This document shows, piece by piece, positions 52,545 through 61,150 of a stretch of DNA of 64,000 nt. The translations under genes and the position numbers were made by a program. The stretch comes from Nitrososphaeraceae archaeon (lineage in GTDB: Archaea; Thermoproteota; Nitrososphaeria; Nitrososphaerales; Nitrososphaeraceae): contig JAJPHM010000018.1 in the NCBI GenBank assembly GCA_021325295.1, positions 1 to 64,000 of the forward strand. Direction: 5' to 3'. Positions within the stretch are counted from its first letter, which is position 1, and the number at the start of each line of letters is the position of its first letter. The notes beneath the pieces are model-generated. The model had not been told where the DNA came from, did no database searches, and worked only from the letters and a program-made list of their open reading frames with translations.

Positions 52545-54341
52545 TCACTCTGCCTCGGATTCATGCGAATGGAGTCTTCTCAACGCCTCATGCATCTGGT
52601 CCCGAAACAGAGTCAGCCCTATCCTTCCTGCATATGGCTGGCCTCTGGCCAGCGACTCTGCCATGTGGCTGACAAACTCCATGCTTACCTTTGGTGGCAT
52701 TGGTGGCTCAAACGGGTCAACATAGGCTTCAACCAGAACCGGCCTTTTCTTCTCCGCCATCGCCATGCGCATAATAGATTTGACCTCGTCAGGCTCCCTT
52801 ATTGAGTATCCTTTTCCGCCGCAGGCATCGGCAAACTTTGCATAATCTATTGGCGAGAACTCTATTGCATATTCCGGATTTCCCAGAAATGCCATCTGTT
52901 CCCACCGTATCATGCCAAGTGAATTGTTCTTGACTATTATCACCTTGATTGGCAGGCCATACTGTACTGCAGTTGAAAATTCTGCCATGAGCATGTTGAA
53001 TCCGCCGTCGCCGACAAATGCAACGCACTGTCTATCAGGGTATGCAATCTGCGCAGCTATGGCATATGGAAGGCCATTTGCCATGGTTGCAAGGGTCCCG
53101 GATAGCGAAAATTTCATGCCCTTTCTGAGGTTGATATGCTGAGCGGCCCAGACAGTATTCGTTCCTGAATCGGCAGAGATTATTGCATTATCTTCAAGCT
53201 CTTCCGAGACAGCGGCTGCTATGACCTGTGGTTTGATAGGCTTGTCTCTGCGTGTGCTCCGCTCCCTCATCAACTCAAGCCAGCCTTTCATCCCCTCCTG
53301 CTTTGATTTCAAAAAGCTATTGTCTCCCTTTCTCTGCAGCAGCGGAAGCAGGGCAGAGAGCGTAAGCCTTGCGTCTCCCACCAAGCCCACTTCAACAGGA
53401 TACCGCAGACCTATCTTGTCAGGCCGGATATCAATCTGTACGCCTCTTGCCTGACCTGGCCGCGGTAGGTATTCAATGTAAGGAAATGAAGTTCCTACCA
53501 TAAGCAGAGTGTCTGCATCGGCCATTGCATCAGTAGCTGGTGCCGTTCCAAGCAATCCCAGTCCGCCAATGCAATATGGATTGTCGTCCGGCACAACTGC
53601 CTTGCCCAGAAGTGCCTTTATAACTGGCGCCTGCAGGGCCTCGGCTGCTGCTACCACTTCATCTCCTGCACCTAATGCACCCTGCCCCACAAGCATCACG
53701 ACTTGGTGGCCAGAATTCAAGATATCAGCAGCCTTTTGCAGCATAGCTCCATCAGGAACCACTGCACTGGCAAAAACGTCCGACGTATGCCCGGCAACCT
53801 TGTGCCTCGAGTATCTGCCTTTCAACTTTTCCTCCTGTACATTTATGGGTATAGTCAGGTGACTAACTCCCCTTCTCGCAATAGCTGTCCTGCAGGCGAC
53901 ATCGACTGCCATCTCTGCCTGCTCCGGCTCGCTTATCATGCTATTGTATACTGCAACATCAGAATACAGCTGGAGCAGGTTGACGTCCTGCTGGTAATCA
54001 GAATTCATAAGGTCGGAATATGTAGTGCCGGTGATGGCAATTACTGGCGTATTGTCAAGCTTGGCATCGTATAGGCCATTTAAAAGATGAATCGCTCCCG
54101 GGCCTGATGTGGCGACACATGCACCCAGTTTGCCTGTGTATTTGGAGTAGGCTGTGGCCATAAAGGCCGCCGATTCTTCATGTCTTACCAGAACAAACCT
54201 GATCCTGTCCTTTCTTTTCCTGAGGGCCTCAATAAAACCATTGATACCGTCCCCCGGCAAGCCGAATATGCACTCTATCCCCCAGTCCAGAAGCGCTTCT
54301 GCAACTATATCAGCCGTCCTGAGGTTCTCGTATTCGTCCAT
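52545..54341 (-). CDS. Thiamine pyrophosphate-dependent enzyme (pyruvate oxidase/acetolactate synthase-like)
   Basis: TPP-enzyme with three domains: PYR (RTADIVAEALLDWGIECIFGLPGDG, with the cofactor-activating Glu in RHEESAAFMATAYSK), middle, and PP (VAFVGDGGFNMLMAEF with the GDG Mg-TPP motif, followed by VIIVKNNSLGMI). PoxB-like enzymes and acetolactate synthases are not separable here by motif; PoxB's C-terminal membrane helix is not evident. Start ATG 54341 preferred over 54386. Confidence 0.85.
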   Translation of the reverse strand: MDEYENLRTADIVAEALLDWGIECIFGLPGDGINGFIEALRKRKDRIRFVLVRHEESAAFMATAYSKYTGKLGACVATSGPGAIHLLNGLYDAKLDNTPVIAITGTTYSDLMNSDYQQDVNLLQLYSDVAVYNSMISEPEQAEMAVDVACRTAIARRGVSHLTIPINVQEEKLKGRYSRHKVAGHTSDVFASAVVPDGAMLQKAADILNSGHQVVMLVGQGALGAGDEVVAAAEALQAPVIKALLGKAVVPDDNPYCIGGLGLLGTAPATDAMADADTLLMVGTSFPYIEYLPRPGQARGVQIDIRPDKIGLRYPVEVGLVGDARLTLSALLPLLQRKGDNSFLKSKQEGMKGWLELMRERSTRRDKPIKPQVIAAAVSEELEDNAIISADSGTNTVWAAQHINLRKGMKFSLSGTLATMANGLPYAIAAQIAYPDRQCVAFVGDGGFNMLMAEFSTAVQYGLPIKVIIVKNNSLGMIRWEQMAFLGNPEYAIEFSPIDYAKFADACGGKGYSIREPDEVKSIMRMAMAEKKRPVLVEAYVDPFEPPMPPKVSMEFVSHMAESLARGQPYAGRIGLTLFRDQMHEALRRLHSHESEAE

Positions 54342-54498
54342 AAATGGAATACACACTGATAGCATAAGTGGGTTATAACTTGACATAGGTCAGGCTGTGG
54401 CCTATACAATATTCTACGTCATCAGCATGCAAGACAATTTTCTCCTCTCCACTGTCACAGCAGGAGCACTGCAATTAGCCAGTCGGTCAGTCAGTTAG

Positions 54499-54810
54499 TT
54501 ATCCTATCAACTTGTTTATTGTTCTGGCAAGCTTTACGTCGTAGTTACTTACTGCGCCACCAATATCATGTGTTACAAGATCTATTGTTACCTTGTTGTA
54601 AACGTTGCACCACTCCGGATGGTGGTTCATTTTCTCTGCTTCCATAGCTACTCTGGTCATAAAGCTAAATGCCTGAACAAAGTTGTCAAACTCAATTGTC
54701 CGGTTCAGTTTGCCCTTTACGATATGCCACCCTTTGAGTTTGGAAACCTCGTCTTCAATTTCTTTTTTTGACAGCTTGCGATATTCTTCCTCTTCTTCGT
54801 TGCTTCCCAT
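54499..54810 (-). CDS. Pterin-4a-carbinolamine dehydratase
   Basis: Dehydrates 4a-hydroxytetrahydropterins. The family signature is exact: [21 protein letters not shown] (His-His-Pro-Glu-Trp), with LKGWHI at the N-terminus. 103 aa. It occurs in archaea without phenylalanine hydroxylase, where it may serve molybdopterin chemistry; that is inference. Confidence 0.92.
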   Translation of the reverse strand: MGSNEEEEEYRKLSKKEIEDEVSKLKGWHIVKGKLNRTIEFDNFVQAFSFMTRVAMEAEKMNHHPEWCNVYNKVTIDLVTHDIGGAVSNYDVKLARTINKLIG

Positions 54811-54937
54811 TCCTTTATTTCACTTCACTTATCTAATTTCACACCGTGTGATATAAGCTTGGTTGACCTGCGATGCATTTACATAAAAATTCGTCAATCA
54901 AATTATCCATTAGCATTCATTTATTCGAAGAATTACC

Positions 54938-54949
54938 TTTTAATTAAAG
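54938..54949 (+). promoter_or_regulatory. TATA-like promoter of tRNA-Val
   Basis: TTTTAATTAAAG lies about 25-35 nt upstream of the tRNA 5' end. Confidence 0.5.
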
Positions 54950-54971
54950 CGCTTCTACATGCTTGAATAAC

Positions 54972-55046
54972 GGGCCGCTGGTCTAGCTCGGTTATGACAC
55001 CGCTCTTACACAGCGGTAATCGTGAGTTCAAATCTCACGCGGCCCA
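54972..55046 (+). tRNA. tRNA-Val(UAC)
   Basis: Full cloverleaf: acceptor GGGCCGC (54972-54978) with GCGGCCC (55039-55045), discriminator A. Anticodon stem CCGCT/AGCGG, loop CTTACAC with anticodon UAC. T-arm GTGAG-TTCAAAT-CTCAC. No intron. CCA not encoded. Confidence 0.95.
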
Positions 55047-55402
55047 TCTTATCCAGAACAATAGGAAATACAGTACAACAAGTATAGTCATCTGGTATTA
55101 TGTTTGTTACATTATTTGGTCTTTGCAGTGTCGTAAATTGGCCTGCTTTCTACGTGATGCTAGACTTGAATCTTGCGGGACTAATGTAGTAGGCAGAATA
55201 TAATATAGATCGATGCATAGAGAGTATTAGTCTTAGCCCATATGGCCGTACATTCAAAATCTCTGCATTCGTTTATTTCACATTAGCTTTTTAGCCGCGC
55301 TAAGCACAATTGCATTTGCTTGCAAGCTAAATCAAGATAACCTATTTGCTACAAGAATTACCTAGAAAATGCTATAAGAAACTTGCATACCAATAAGATA
55401 TG

Positions 55403-55432
55403 TATGTCGCACTCGTACCACAATGCGACATA
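55403..55432. repeat. Inverted repeat TATGTCGCA (9 bp arms)
   Basis: TATGTCGCA (55403-55411) and its complement TGCGACATA (55424-55432) form a hairpin with a 12-nt loop in the otherwise empty 375 nt after tRNA-Val. It may be an operator or structured RNA; the ATG of the small frame at 55423 lies inside it. Confidence 0.45.
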
Positions 55433-55617
55433 AGCAAGCAAGTTCTGAACCAGTTGTTCGGCACGGCATGCTGGGGGCATCTGTAGTTGGGATTATAGCT
55501 CAATTACCATCTTTGCTAACTAAAATCAGTCAGCAATTTTCTTTTTCCATTCTAGTCATTGTGTCTTTAATCTCGGCTGTTCGACTTGGAATAATCTCGC
55601 TGGCTTTGAATTACTGA
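55423..55617 (+). CDS. Possible small membrane protein (64 aa)
   Basis: An ATG frame encoding two hydrophobic stretches (MLGASVVGIIAQL and FSILVIVSLISAVRLGIISLAL). Codon use is unremarkable and no family is recognised. It starts inside an inverted repeat, so the start may be wrong or the frame spurious. Confidence 0.3.
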   Translation: MRHKQASSEPVVRHGMLGASVVGIIAQLPSLLTKISQQFSFSILVIVSLISAVRLGIISLALNY

Positions 55618-55650
55618 GCAAAAAAGAACTGATTATCCGATCAGCCCAAG

Positions 55651-55824
55651 CTATTCCAGCTGCTGATCCTCTACCAGCGGCAAGATGACATAGTCAGAAT
55701 GACCAGACATCCTCCTGTGGTCCACAAGATCTCCCGTGAACAAATAGACAGACCTGCACTCCTTGCAGAGATATACTTTGTCGAGTTTCTCTACCTGCGT
55801 AGCGATTGGCATTCCTTTTTCCAC
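55651..55824 (-). CDS. Tiny C2H2 zinc-finger protein (53-57 aa)
   Basis: Minus-strand frame from GTG 55824 (or ATG 55812) to TAG 55653-55651. It contains a single finger: YLCKECRSV, twelve residues, then DHRRMSGH, i.e. C-x2-C-x12-H-x5-H. A short N-terminal arm (MPIATQVEKLDK) precedes it and an acidic tail (LVEDQQLE) follows. Same miniature style as 41088-41228 and 61634-61828. Confidence 0.7.
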   Translation of the reverse strand: MEKGMPIATQVEKLDKVYLCKECRSVYLFTGDLVDHRRMSGHSDYVILPLVEDQQLE

Positions 55825-56684
55825 ACAGGCAATTACTAATTAACTTGTTTGGTGTTATTTTCTATAGGTTTTTTTGTACTCTATTTCAACTGGACAAGGT
55901 TATTTCTCTATAGACTATGACGGATGCGGAATGTTACTTGGCCCGGATTATCTTTTCCGCCTGCGGACGTCTTGCTGACCAGATACTTGCCTACTCACTT
56001 GATACCGTGTGACGACATGTCTTAAAGGGTTGCTCCAGCTGCTACCTTGGGAAATGCAGCCAGACAACTCACTCATCAATCGCAGAATGCAGTGTGATGC
56101 AATCCAGTCCAGTCCAGTCCAACATCGGATCACTGACCTATATGCAGGCAAAACTCTGCCAGCATAACCAATGCCTAGGGCGCCGCCAGATAGCAGTGGC
56201 AACATAAAGTCGGTCAGATGCACAAGGAAACTGTCCGGATCTGCGCAAATTTCTGGTTATAATGCTGCAAGGTTTGCTCAAAATCCCATCGGCTGCCTGC
56301 GGCAGCTCTTTTTTCACGCTTGCAGCTGATTATCAGGCACGATAAAACTTGGCAAGTGCAGAGCCTTATTGCAATATACAAGGCCAAAAACGCTGAAACC
56401 AGGCGGATAATTCCCGTAAATTCTGTTAAAGAACAGTCGCGTCAGATAGACCGCGCTCAGGATATCTGCCTCCGCAACCAAGGCATGGCTCAATTTGAGC
56501 GTGCACTTGATGATATACAAATCTATGTTAGTTGACAGAGTTTTTGCCACCTGCACAGTCTACCTAGGCAATAATCTAGTCTAGACTTGTGGCAGCTCTT
56601 TTCCATTTCTACATGCTCGATTCTATTTTATTTTTTGATTTGATTTGATTTTGATCCAATTTCATTCAATTCAAAGAATCTGAA
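55825..56684. other. Gene-poor stretch of about 860 nt
   Basis: No gene is convincing. Minus frame 55948-56223 begins with a membrane-like LLSGGALGIGYAG and then degenerates. Plus frame 56320-56535 has coding-like sequence (AIYKAKNAETRRIIP) but starts at TTG with no promoter. A short TCCAG microsatellite (about 56100-56117) and an AGTCTA/TAGACT inverted pair (56559-56586) are the only structure seen. Decayed genes are possible. Confidence 0.5.
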
Positions 56685-57671
56685 TCATATCCACTCAAAC
56701 TGCACAGGAATGTAGACCTTTTTTCTGGCATCTTCCAGGCTGCTCCGCTCAATTATCAGGCCCTGGGACTTGAGCTCTTCTACGGCACTCTGTATGGTCC
56801 TCCTTGGCAGGTTGGTCAGGTTCATAAGCTCGACCTGATCTATCGGGTGCTTTGACTTCATGACAAAGTAGACAAACTTGGCCCCCGGGCTCCCCTCAGG
56901 ATTTTTGCTAAGATGAGAGACGCTAAAGGCCGCCTTTGTAGGAAAGCCTCTCCGCAGCGACTCAACTGACGATACAGCCTCAACCCTGACCTCGGCTAGG
57001 TTTGTCCGCTGGCCAAATTCTGCAATCAGTGCAGATTGTTGCGACTCTAGTGGCGCCTCAAAGATAAAAGTGCTGGGGGGAAACTTGGCTGTAAGGGCGC
57101 CGACAAAGTTCCATCGGACAGAGCCTTTCTCGTCATATATGCCGACATTTATCCCCTCATTTGCCTCCAGCACCACTTTGTCTGACCCTAGCTTGACACC
57201 CTCTTCAATCTTTGACAGGAGAGTATCGAGCTGCAGCTGATGCCTTGGGTCCTTTTTCCCTACCTTCCATTGAAAATCAAGTCTCTTTGCCAGTATACTT
57301 TCGGTAATCTTTTTCTTTTGCTCAAAGTTCAGGTCCGCGCTGTTTTCACCAACCTCAATTATGTCAAAGCCCACCTTTGCAGCTTCGCCAAGGAACTTGT
57401 CAAAGTCATCTTCAGCTATCATGTATTCAGAGATTGTGCTTCCGGTTGAGACTTTGATGTCAAAGTTATGATAGAACTTGATCTTTTTCTTGAGAGTATC
57501 CTCAGAGATAAGAAGCGGAAGAACGCCATATATTTTGACTACGTCAATAAATGGAGCAATGGTCTCAAAGTTTTCCCTGTCCAGGCCCTCAAGCTTGTCG
57601 ATTATGTATGTGCGCCCCTCGCTCCTTGGCTTTTTGACATCTACCCTGTTTTTGGCGTACTCCTCTAGCAA
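56685..57671 (-). CDS. ComA-like protein fused to a C-terminal winged helix (candidate sulfonate-sensing regulator)
   Basis: Residues 1-255 match phosphosulfolactate synthase (ComA; PEP plus sulfite, CoM pathway): an N-terminal strand region, VSTGSTISEY, WKVGKKDP (136-142) and IFEAPLESQQSALIAEFG (203-220). Residues about 265-328 form a winged helix (HPIDQVELMNLTNLPRRTIQ...SQGLIIERS). Relative to ComA as I remember it, the FVKFGWGTSAL loop reads VVKIYGVLPLL and EGRESG reads EANEGI, so catalytic or substrate residues differ. It is divergent from a sulfonate-type ABC transporter and the intervening DNA is full of palindromic motifs. Ammonia oxidisers do not make CoM. I infer a ligand-binding transcription factor. 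TTG start. Confidence 0.8.
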   Translation of the reverse strand: MLEEYAKNRVDVKKPRSEGRTYIIDKLEGLDRENFETIAPFIDVVKIYGVLPLLISEDTLKKKIKFYHNFDIKVSTGSTISEYMIAEDDFDKFLGEAAKVGFDIIEVGENSADLNFEQKKKITESILAKRLDFQWKVGKKDPRHQLQLDTLLSKIEEGVKLGSDKVVLEANEGINVGIYDEKGSVRWNFVGALTAKFPPSTFIFEAPLESQQSALIAEFGQRTNLAEVRVEAVSSVESLRRGFPTKAAFSVSHLSKNPEGSPGAKFVYFVMKSKHPIDQVELMNLTNLPRRTIQSAVEELKSQGLIIERSSLEDARKKVYIPVQFEWI

Positions 57672-57739
57672 TTTTAGATAGTTATATGCAGATTTGACGC
57701 ATATTTTGAACTTTCGGAAGATGCATAATCAGCCAAGGT

Positions 57740-57787
57740 GATGCAAAAATTGGTATATTTCTGCATGCAAAATGCATTTTTTGCATC
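57740..57787. promoter_or_regulatory. Repeated ATGCAAAA motifs (candidate operator)
   Basis: Between the divergent comA-like and ABC genes, GATGCAAAAA (57740-57749) and its exact complement TTTTTGCATC (57778-57787) form a 10-bp inverted repeat. A third ATGCAAAA lies between (57765-57772), 24 nt after the first, and an overlapping AAAATGCAT follows. The arrangement fits a cooperative dimer operator for the fused regulator. Confidence 0.6.
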
Positions 57788-57815
57788 TATCAGATAGATA
57801 TTATCTCTGCGGGCC

Positions 57816-58892
57816 ATGCAGATACATATGAATAACAAGATCAAGCTTGGAATTGCTGCAGCCATTATTGCCGCAGTCATTGCCTCGTCTATTGTCTCTC
57901 TTCAGACAAAAGCACCGCTACCTGCTGCCAGCAACGCTGCGGCAGGTGAACAAAAAGTGCTCAGGGTAGGCTACTTTCTTAACATAAACCATGCCCAGGC
58001 AGTCATCGGGCTTGGCAATGGAGACTTTCAAAAGGCTTTGGGAGGCGTGCAGGTCCAGACTCAGGTCTTCAACGCAGGACCATCTGCTATCGAAGCTTTG
58101 ATTGCGAACCAGATTGATGTAGCATATGTTGGACCAAATCCTGCAATCAACGGATACATCAAGTCAAATGGCGAAGCGCTGAGGATTATCTCCGGTGCAG
58201 CCAGCGGTGGTGCTGTGTTTGTTGTCAGAAACGATTCTGGAATCGCTTCGGTAAATGACTTTGCAGGCAAGACATTTGCCTCGCCTCAGCTTGGAAATAC
58301 TCAGGATGTAGCGCTGCGGCAATACTTGCTTGAAAACGGATACAAGACCAAAGAAAATGGAGGGACAGTTACAGTGCTGCCGGCGGCAAATCCGGATATA
58401 GTTACTTTGATGATAAAAAAGCAGATAGATGGTGCATGGGTTCCAGAGCCATGGGGTGCCAAACTGGTCAAGGAAGCAGGTGCAAGAATTTTTGTTGACG
58501 AGAGAACTTTGTGGCCCAACGGCGAGTTTACGACAGCTGTAATTGTTGCCAGGACTGACTATCTCAATAACAATCCGGACACCATAAAAAAGCTGATTGA
58601 GGCCCACGTCAACGAGACAGAGTGGATCAACAGCAACCCTTCAATGGCCAACAGTGAATTCAATACCCAGCTGAAAAATCTAAGCGGCAAGACAATCCCA
58701 GAAGATGAGTTGAGCGCAGGATTCTCAAGGCTAAAGCTTACCTATGATCCATCCAAAGATTCGCTGCTCAAAATGGCAGACAGTGCTTACAAGCTGGGGT
58801 ATCTTGACAAAGAGCCTGATTTGTCTGGAATATACGACCTCAGAATACTGAATCAGGTGCTTGCAGAGCGTGGCCTCCAAGAAATAAAGTAA
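57816..58892 (+). CDS. ABC transporter substrate-binding protein, sulfonate/taurine/nitrate type
   Basis: Periplasmic-type binding protein (SsuA/TauA/NrtA family, NMT1-like fold). N-terminal signal-anchor helix (LGIAAAIIAAVIASSIVSL); then VLRVGYFLNINHAQAVIGLG, ALIANQIDVAYVGPNPAI and the hinge DIVTLMIKKQIDGAWVPEPWG. The ligand is not fixed by sequence; aliphatic sulfonate or taurine fits the ComA-like neighbour. ATG 57828 is an alternative start. First gene of the transporter operon, after the candidate operator. Confidence 0.88.
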   Translation: MQIHMNNKIKLGIAAAIIAAVIASSIVSLQTKAPLPAASNAAAGEQKVLRVGYFLNINHAQAVIGLGNGDFQKALGGVQVQTQVFNAGPSAIEALIANQIDVAYVGPNPAINGYIKSNGEALRIISGAASGGAVFVVRNDSGIASVNDFAGKTFASPQLGNTQDVALRQYLLENGYKTKENGGTVTVLPAANPDIVTLMIKKQIDGAWVPEPWGAKLVKEAGARIFVDERTLWPNGEFTTAVIVARTDYLNNNPDTIKKLIEAHVNETEWINSNPSMANSEFNTQLKNLSGKTIPEDELSAGFSRLKLTYDPSKDSLLKMADSAYKLGYLDKEPDLSGIYDLRILNQVLAERGLQEIK

Positions 58893-58905
58893 TGTGTGCC
58901 AACCA

Positions 58906-59025
58906 ATGACAGGAATAGACACGAGGTGGGACGAGATCGGGTTCTCGGTCGAGGAGGTAGACAATATGCAAAAACTGCGCCAAAACTGCAAAACCTGCAT
59001 CTTTGAATCACATTATATCAGGTAA
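58906..59025 (+). CDS. 39-aa CxxC microprotein inside the transporter operon
   Basis: A 39-codon ATG frame lies 13 nt after the binding-protein stop and 24 nt before the ATPase start. It encodes an acidic N-terminal half (MTGIDTRWDEIGFSVEEVDN) and a C-terminal RQNCKTCIFESHYIR with one CxxC and a His. The tight spacing suggests a genuine cistron; a Zn-, metal- or thiol-binding regulatory subunit is possible. Not recognised as a known family. Confidence 0.5.
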   Translation: MTGIDTRWDEIGFSVEEVDNMQKLRQNCKTCIFESHYIR

Positions 59026-59049
59026 GCATCATAGCAACAAGGGATAGAT

Positions 59050-59940
59050 ATGGCTCTGACTGATTCTCAATACGAAGGTTATCAGGAAAAGGAGCATGAG
59101 CAGGATCTCGATAATGACAGTGATATAATCAGCAGCACTCCCATTGTTCAGGTCAAGCAAGTATTCAAGTCGTTTGGTTACAATAGCAATAGCAGCAGTA
59201 GCAGAAGCAGGTCAGGTTCCAAGCCATCCCATGAAGTGCTCTCAGGGGTAGATATAACAATAAACAGAGGCGAGTTCATAACCATTGTTGGCCCTTCAGG
59301 CTGCGGCAAGAGCACGCTTCTTAATATTATCGCCGGGCTTGACAAGCCTGATTCAGGGGACGTTTCTGCACGAGCAAATGATGGTCTATCGACTGTGCGC
59401 GGCATAATGATATTTCAGGAAGGCGCCTTATTTCCTTGGCTCAGTGTGCAGGAAAATGTTGAATTTGGGTTAAAGATTGCAAATATCCCAAAGCACGAGA
59501 GGACCAAAATAGCCAGCAGATATATCGAACTGGTTGGCCTGACCAAGTTTTCAAGATACTTTGTCCACCAGCTGTCAGGAGGTATGAAACAGAGGGTTGC
59601 CATAGCCCGCGCACTTGCAATGGAACCAGAGATCCTTCTCATGGACGAGCCATTTGCGGCACTTGACGTACATACAAGGGAGATGCTTTACGAAGAGCTT
59701 GTAGGAATTCACAAGACGACCAACAAGACAATACTGTTTGTCACTCACAACATCAACGAGGCATTACTGCTAGGCGACAGGGTACTGGTCATGTCTGCTG
59801 CGCTCAGGAACATAAGAAAGGAGTTTGCAATTGATCTTGCCCGCCCAAGAGATCTTGAAAGTCCAGAACTGTACGAGCTAAAGAGGCAGATTCTGGTCGA
59901 GCTGGAAGGAGATCTGCAACAAGTTGCTAGCAGAAGATGA
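59050..59940 (+). CDS. ABC transporter ATP-binding protein, SsuB/TauB type
   Basis: ATPase of the nitrate/sulfonate/taurine family. Walker A GPSGCGKST (81-89), signature LSGGMKQR, Walker B LLMDEPFAALD, and switch FVTHNINEALLLGDRV. A 20-residue Ser/Arg/Asn insertion (about 44-60, encoded by AGC/AGT repeats) splits the first strand region; a charged N-terminal extension precedes it. It ends overlapping the permease start by 17 nt. Confidence 0.92.
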   Translation: MALTDSQYEGYQEKEHEQDLDNDSDIISSTPIVQVKQVFKSFGYNSNSSSSRSRSGSKPSHEVLSGVDITINRGEFITIVGPSGCGKSTLLNIIAGLDKPDSGDVSARANDGLSTVRGIMIFQEGALFPWLSVQENVEFGLKIANIPKHERTKIASRYIELVGLTKFSRYFVHQLSGGMKQRVAIARALAMEPEILLMDEPFAALDVHTREMLYEELVGIHKTTNKTILFVTHNINEALLLGDRVLVMSAALRNIRKEFAIDLARPRDLESPELYELKRQILVELEGDLQQVASRR

Positions 59941-60772
59941 CCACAGGCAGGATTCTATACAGGCCGGCAGGACAGACACCCAGCACGGCCGCAGCATTGA
60001 CACCAATGACGCTGCAAATATTGTCCTGTTTCTGGCAGCGTTTCTTGGCCTGTGGCAGCTTGTAGTTGCACTACACATATTGCCAGATACTCTCTTCCCA
60101 TCCCCTGCATCTACTGCAGCCTCAATTGGCAAGCTTGTTGCCAATGGATCGCTTGTAATAGGAATTCTCACGACTTTGTGGAGGCTTGTTGCAGGGTTTG
60201 CAATTTCCATCGTTATTGGCGGCGCAGTTGGTTTGGCAATGGTAAAGTTCAGGGCGTTTGGCAAGACAATGAGCTCTTTTGCAGTGGGGCTCTTGACCTT
60301 CCCCAGCATAGCATGGGTTCCCTTTTCCATACTGTTGATTGGCTTTAACGACTTTGGGATACTGTTTGTAGTTGTAATGGCATCTGTATTTTCGGTAATG
60401 ATCTCCACATATAGTGCGATAAGAAATGTTCCGCCTATCTATTTTCTGGCTGCCAGGAACATGAACGCGAAAGGTATGGCTCTGTTCAGGCACGTAATGA
60501 TTCCTGCCGCTACGCCTTCGCTTATCGTTGGTATAAGGCAGGCATGGTCATTTGCCTGGCATGCGCTGATAGGGGCTGAGATGCTCATTACAACACTTTA
60601 TGGTCTGGGTCATATATTGAGTGTTGGACGTGAATTTATCGATATGAACCAGATTGTGGCTGTCATGATTACAATCTTTTGCATAGGCTTGCTTTTTGAC
60701 AGAATAATTTTCCTCAGGATGGAAGAAAAAGTGAGGACAAAGTGGGGCCTCAACCAGCACAGCGGCGAATAA
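59924..60772 (+). CDS. ABC transporter permease, SsuC/TauC type
   Basis: Inner-membrane permease with about six helices. The BPD_transp_1 signature (EAA-like loop) is visible in AARNMNAKGMALFRHVMIPAATPSLIVGIRQAWSF (a coupling helix, about residues 177-210). N-terminal 35 residues are a polar cytoplasmic tail. TTG start overlaps the ATPase gene. Operon: binding protein, microprotein, ATPase, permease. Confidence 0.9.
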   Translation: MLAEDDHRQDSIQAGRTDTQHGRSIDTNDAANIVLFLAAFLGLWQLVVALHILPDTLFPSPASTAASIGKLVANGSLVIGILTTLWRLVAGFAISIVIGGAVGLAMVKFRAFGKTMSSFAVGLLTFPSIAWVPFSILLIGFNDFGILFVVVMASVFSVMISTYSAIRNVPPIYFLAARNMNAKGMALFRHVMIPAATPSLIVGIRQAWSFAWHALIGAEMLITTLYGLGHILSVGREFIDMNQIVAVMITIFCIGLLFDRIIFLRMEEKVRTKWGLNQHSGE

Positions 60773-60871
60773 TTGGCGATTTGGGATGAGATGAGATAAG
60801 AGATGAAGATAAGCAAATCAAGGGAATGGTCAGGCAATAACCTTTTACGCTAGAACCACCATAGTTATACC

Positions 60872-61054
60872 ATGAGCTTCTGCTATCTATGCAACACAAA
60901 GACAATCACAAGGGCATGTCCTCTATGCAACAGACCAACTTGCAAAAGCTGTATGAAAGACTTCCCATTCTCGGAGAGCATGTGCCTTGATTGCGCGTCA
61001 GGAGTAAAGACAGGTCTTGGAGGCATAAGGAAGGATAGCGGAGAGATCTTTTAA
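60872..61054 (+). CDS. Small Cys-rich double zinc-finger protein (60 aa)
   Basis: Contains four CxxC pairs (CYLC, CPLC, CKSC, CLDC) in 40 residues, a two-zinc treble-clef/B-box- or ZnF-HIT-like pattern. A TATA-like ACCTTTTACG lies 25-30 nt upstream. Likely protein- or nucleic-acid-binding. Family unknown. Confidence 0.7.
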   Translation: MSFCYLCNTKTITRACPLCNRPTCKSCMKDFPFSESMCLDCASGVKTGLGGIRKDSGEIF

Positions 61055-61090
61055 TTTTCTTTTATTTTATTTTGTTTTATTTTCCCACCT
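61055..61090 (+). terminator. T-rich terminator after the zinc-finger gene
   Basis: TTTTCTTTTATTTTATTTTGTTTTATTTTC-type tract immediately after the stop codon, a typical archaeal oligo-T terminator. Confidence 0.5.
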
Positions 61091-61150
61091 ATTTTCTACA
61101 CATAATAAAATCTTGACTGGCCCAGTTAGTCAATTGCCATCCGAAAACCG

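Noticed and set aside
54972-56684. Integrated element at tRNA-Val
   Set aside because: No direct repeat of the tRNA 3' end and no integrase downstream.
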